Virus record (IMG/VR): IMGVR_UViG_3300046804_001862
Span: 1-20,709 of that record
DNA: 20,709 nt
Strand: one strand, 5' to 3'
Source of the DNA: a virus
Part shown: piece after piece, positions 18,806 through 20,709 of the stretch
Numbering within the stretch: position 1 is the stretch's first letter
How the letters are laid out: each line of letters opens with the position of its first letter
Made by a program: the position numbers and the translations under genes
Notes under the pieces: model-generated
Told to the model about the DNA's origin: nothing
Database searches by the model: none
The model's input: the letters and a program-made list of their open reading frames with translations, nothing else

Positions 18806-19294
18806 TTACTCCACTACAATCGCATCAGAACGGACTAAAAATAATAAAAAGATTATGTAGTCATTCTGTGGATTAACCATGTCAGCGGCAAAACTTATCT
18901 TTATGCGACCAGAAAAGCCTACGCAATCCTGTGCATTAATATTTAATTCTGGATCACTATTAATTAAATCCCATGCTGAATCATCTATTACAAGAGTAAA
19001 TTTGCCCAACAAATCATCTCTATTAACAATACTTAATGGAATAGGGTCTGGAGTAGGACTGTAATTAGCAATATCAAAAGTTAAGCCATTACGAGTATCT
19101 ACAATATTAGACATAGCCCTACGGATGATTTGAGCATCAATAGTGGCATTTGTTAGGTCTATAGGAGTAACCTCATCATTTGCAGTAATGACCAGATTCC
19201 AGTAAGTTGATTGTTCCCAAACTAACTCACCAGCAATAATAGGATTGTCAAACCCACTTACTTGTGTAAGCGAATTCTTATTAAAAATTGCCAT
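18806..19294 (-). CDS. probable tail or baseplate protein
   Basis: A 162-residue β-rich protein: IIAGELVWEQSTYWNLVITANDEVTPIDLTNATIDAQIIRR opens the chain, and KFTLVIDDSAWDLI, GFSGRIKISFAAD and YIIFLLFLVRSDAIVVE follow. The DLTNATIDAQI phrase resembles N-terminal domains of upper-baseplate or fibre-attachment proteins in other phages, though the likeness is weak. It lies 2 bases before the collagen-like fibre gene, so it may link that fibre to the baseplate or be a capping protein. GGAGAG lies upstream of its ATG, and a promoter candidate lies about 75 bases farther upstream. Confidence 0.55.
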   Translation of the reverse strand: MAIFNKNSLTQVSGFDNPIIAGELVWEQSTYWNLVITANDEVTPIDLTNATIDAQIIRRAMSNIVDTRNGLTFDIANYSPTPDPIPLSIVNRDDLLGKFTLVIDDSAWDLINSDPELNINAQDCVGFSGRIKISFAADMVNPQNDYIIFLLFLVRSDAIVVE

Positions 19295-19320
19295 AATCTC
19301 TCCAAATCTCGGTTAATAGG

Positions 19321-19336
19321 AAGTGGTACTCCACTT
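19321..19336 (-). promoter_or_regulatory. hairpin in the leader of the fibre/lysis transcript
   Basis: AAGTGG and CCACTT pair around a 4-base loop in the 86-base space between two tail genes. No T-run follows on the minus strand, so it is probably an mRNA 5'-end hairpin and not a terminator. Confidence 0.4.
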
Positions 19337-19369
19337 TACCTACGGATCATGTTTTATATTGTTTGTTAA

Positions 19370-19397
19370 ATTATAGCCTTTTAAGGCAAAGTCGCAA
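19370..19397 (-). promoter_or_regulatory. candidate promoter for the fibre, glycosyltransferase and lysis genes
   Basis: A perfect -10 TATAAT (19370-19375) and a -35 candidate TTGCGA (19392-19397, four of six) are separated by 16 bases on the minus strand, at the end of the 19381-19593 gene. It would drive the leftward genes from 19294 to 13375. Between the two hexamers lies the inverted repeat GCCTTTTAAGGC, which could be a regulator site or a weak hairpin. Confidence 0.5.
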
Positions 19398-19593
19398 TAA
19401 ACTGATTAGCCTGTTCTTGTGTCATCACAACACCGTCAGCATCAAGAAGTTCTGCACCAGCTAAGACTTCTTTTTTGAAGGTTTGGTAGTCGGTGTTGTC
19501 AGCACAAATAGGAATAGACATCATTCCATTATCTGTATTTTTATTAACGGCACAGATTATGTTAAGTGTAGGGTCTTTGTATAGCTTATACAT
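19381..19593 (-). CDS. small tail-associated protein of unknown function
   Basis: A 70-residue protein: a β-strand start (MYKLYKDPTLNIICAVNKN), a short loop with SIPICADNTDYQTFKKEVLAGAELLDADG and a helical end (TQEQANQFIATLP). Small proteins with an IP-x3-(D/E)N-x-DY-x2-(F/Y) pattern followed by a helix are common just after tail fibre genes in aquatic phages. They may be fibre chaperones, but this is not proven. It begins one base after the upstream fibre gene. Confidence 0.6.
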   Translation of the reverse strand: MYKLYKDPTLNIICAVNKNTDNGMMSIPICADNTDYQTFKKEVLAGAELLDADGVVMTQEQANQFIATLP

Positions 19594-19594
19594 T

Positions 19595-20704
19595 TTATAA
19601 CTCCGCTAAGAAAATTAATTGCCCGCCACCAGCACCATATAGCCATCCTATTTGACCAGCAGTCCCCGACATAGAATTCGTGCTAGTTAAGTGAACAGTA
19701 TTAGGACATGAAAGAGTTACTGACCAACCATTTACATTGTTTGCATCACTTGTGCCATTTCTCCAAAGTTGCGAATATCCTGTGTAACTAATAGTTGGAG
19801 TAGTTCTCATATTTACTGGCATTTGTATTTGAGTTCTTACATCCGTTGAAGTGTAATAACCCGCAGTTGCGTAATAAATGTTATCGCCTTTATACAAAGC
19901 GTAGCAATAGCGATAGCAAAGACTTAACTCTGTCGTATAAGGTCTGTAATCAAAGCTAGTAGCTGTAGAGCCTACCTCAAGCTGAACTCCTGTGATGTAG
20001 AAAGTTGCTCCGTTTGTGCCGACTACGGATGTTGCTCCTGTGGCGGAAAAATTAGTAGAACCTGACCAAACACCAGCAGTTCCACTATATATAGAACCTA
20101 CACCAATACCAAACCTAACAAACATTCCAACGCCATTATTTGTAACCCAAGTTCCTGTTGTATCGCCAGCGATAGTTACTGAAATTTGTGTCCAAGTATT
20201 TGCAGAAGAAATTGTGTAAGTAAATGGATAAGACCTAGAAGTTCCTGAATTAGCAACAGAACCACCAAATGTTCCTGTCAAACTAGAATAAACCCATGCT
20301 GACAAAGTAACAGTTTTAGCATTGGCAGTTCCCCATCCTAAATCGGCAATGTTGTAACCTTCAATAGGTTGTTGCAACATATAATATCCGCTTGATGGAA
20401 CAGAATAAGCAGACAAAGATGTGCATCCTAAATAATTTGTAAAGCCAATTGGTGGGGTTACAGAACCCGCATTTTGTTGCACAGAATATTTAGAGGCTAC
20501 ATCCATTTCTGCTCGCCATCTATCAAGCGTATATTGTGCTGAAGAAATAGTAACACTAGCACCAGCGTTGCGTTGGTCGATTACCATCGCACCATTGATG
20601 ATGCGGTTCTTCATATTAACGGATGGAGTTACCGCATTAGCAGTAATACTCCCACCATACATGGGAGTTGTTATTCCTGTATCACCTGAAAGCGTAATAG
20701 CCAT
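19595..20704 (-). CDS. tail fibre / receptor-binding protein
   Basis: A 369-residue virion protein, complete except that its upstream context is cut by the window edge 5 bases before the start. The N-terminus (ITLSGDTGITTPMYGG) is a typical fibre attachment. NRIINGAMVIDQRNAG and YTLDRWRAEM open a carbohydrate-binding-type β-sandwich (SGYYMLQQPIEGYNIADLGWG, AKTVTLSAWVYSSLTGTFGG, NTWTQISVTIAGDTTGTW), and FYITGVQLEVGSTATSFDYRPY closes it. The last 110 residues, beginning LCYRYCYALYKGDN, are a variable tip likely to touch the receptor. It lies upstream of the collagen-like fibre, so the phage may carry two kinds of fibre. Confidence 0.85.
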   Translation of the reverse strand: MAITLSGDTGITTPMYGGSITANAVTPSVNMKNRIINGAMVIDQRNAGASVTISSAQYTLDRWRAEMDVASKYSVQQNAGSVTPPIGFTNYLGCTSLSAYSVPSSGYYMLQQPIEGYNIADLGWGTANAKTVTLSAWVYSSLTGTFGGSVANSGTSRSYPFTYTISSANTWTQISVTIAGDTTGTWVTNNGVGMFVRFGIGVGSIYSGTAGVWSGSTNFSATGATSVVGTNGATFYITGVQLEVGSTATSFDYRPYTTELSLCYRYCYALYKGDNIYYATAGYYTSTDVRTQIQMPVNMRTTPTISYTGYSQLWRNGTSDANNVNGWSVTLSCPNTVHLTSTNSMSGTAGQIGWLYGAGGGQLIFLAEL

Positions 20705-20709
20705 TATGC

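Overview
This window is part of a double-stranded DNA tailed phage genome (Caudoviricetes), probably from an uncultured, perhaps aquatic, phage. It encodes tail fibres, a holin/endolysin module, an ERF/YqaJ recombination set and a replication gene, packed into long operons whose genes overlap by a few bases. No ribosomal RNA, tRNA, integrase, capsid or terminase gene was found, so this is only part of the genome. GC content is low (roughly 38%, estimated by eye). The GH108-type endolysin and the FolE/QueE/DpdA genes fit a Gram-negative host, but the host cannot be named.

Layout. (1) 91-5591, minus strand: a tightly overlapping operon for 7-deazaguanine DNA modification. In transcription order it holds a small probable winged-helix protein, a ParB domain fused to an eroded DNA-methyltransferase tail, a DpdA-like DNA transglycosylase, a short QueD-like protein, FolE, a second QueD-like protein, a purine-type phosphoribosyltransferase, QueE, a DUF5856-like protein, a small conserved protein and an HNH nuclease. 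(2) 5592-7535, minus strand: a terminator, a DUF932 gene and three small genes (two too short for routine gene calling), joined by repeated gene-junction sequences; a phased A-tract promoter and a probable structured RNA lie upstream. (3) 7536-9761, minus strand: recombination genes: an SSB-tailed small protein, a YqaJ exonuclease, a second PD-(D/E)XK-type protein, an ERF annealing protein and one unknown. (4) 9762-9877: divergent control region with a palindromic operator candidate. (5) 9878-11269, plus strand: a DUF1376 replication protein with iteron-like repeats inside it, two small proteins and a TTG-started membrane protein. (6) 11270-12576, minus strand: SprT-like protease and metallophosphatase. 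(7) 12634-13395, plus strand: VRR-NUC nuclease, Ref-type HNH nuclease and a membrane protein. (8) 13375-20704, minus strand: endolysin, holin and a small membrane protein; a methyltransferase/GT2/split-GT9 pair; a collagen-like fibre with hundreds of Gly-X-Ser triplets; and further tail proteins.

How the genes work together. FolE makes dihydroneopterin triphosphate from GTP. A QueD-type enzyme converts it to carboxytetrahydropterin, QueE converts that to 7-carboxy-7-deazaguanine (CDG), and DpdA would exchange the base into phage DNA. No QueC is present, so the base made by phage genes alone would be CDG unless the host or another part of the genome supplies QueC. The neighbouring ParB/methyltransferase remnant, the phosphoribosyltransferase and the two dissimilar QueD paralogues are the least explained parts. 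GATC is almost absent from the window (five sites seen, about 70 expected from composition), which also suggests restriction pressure.
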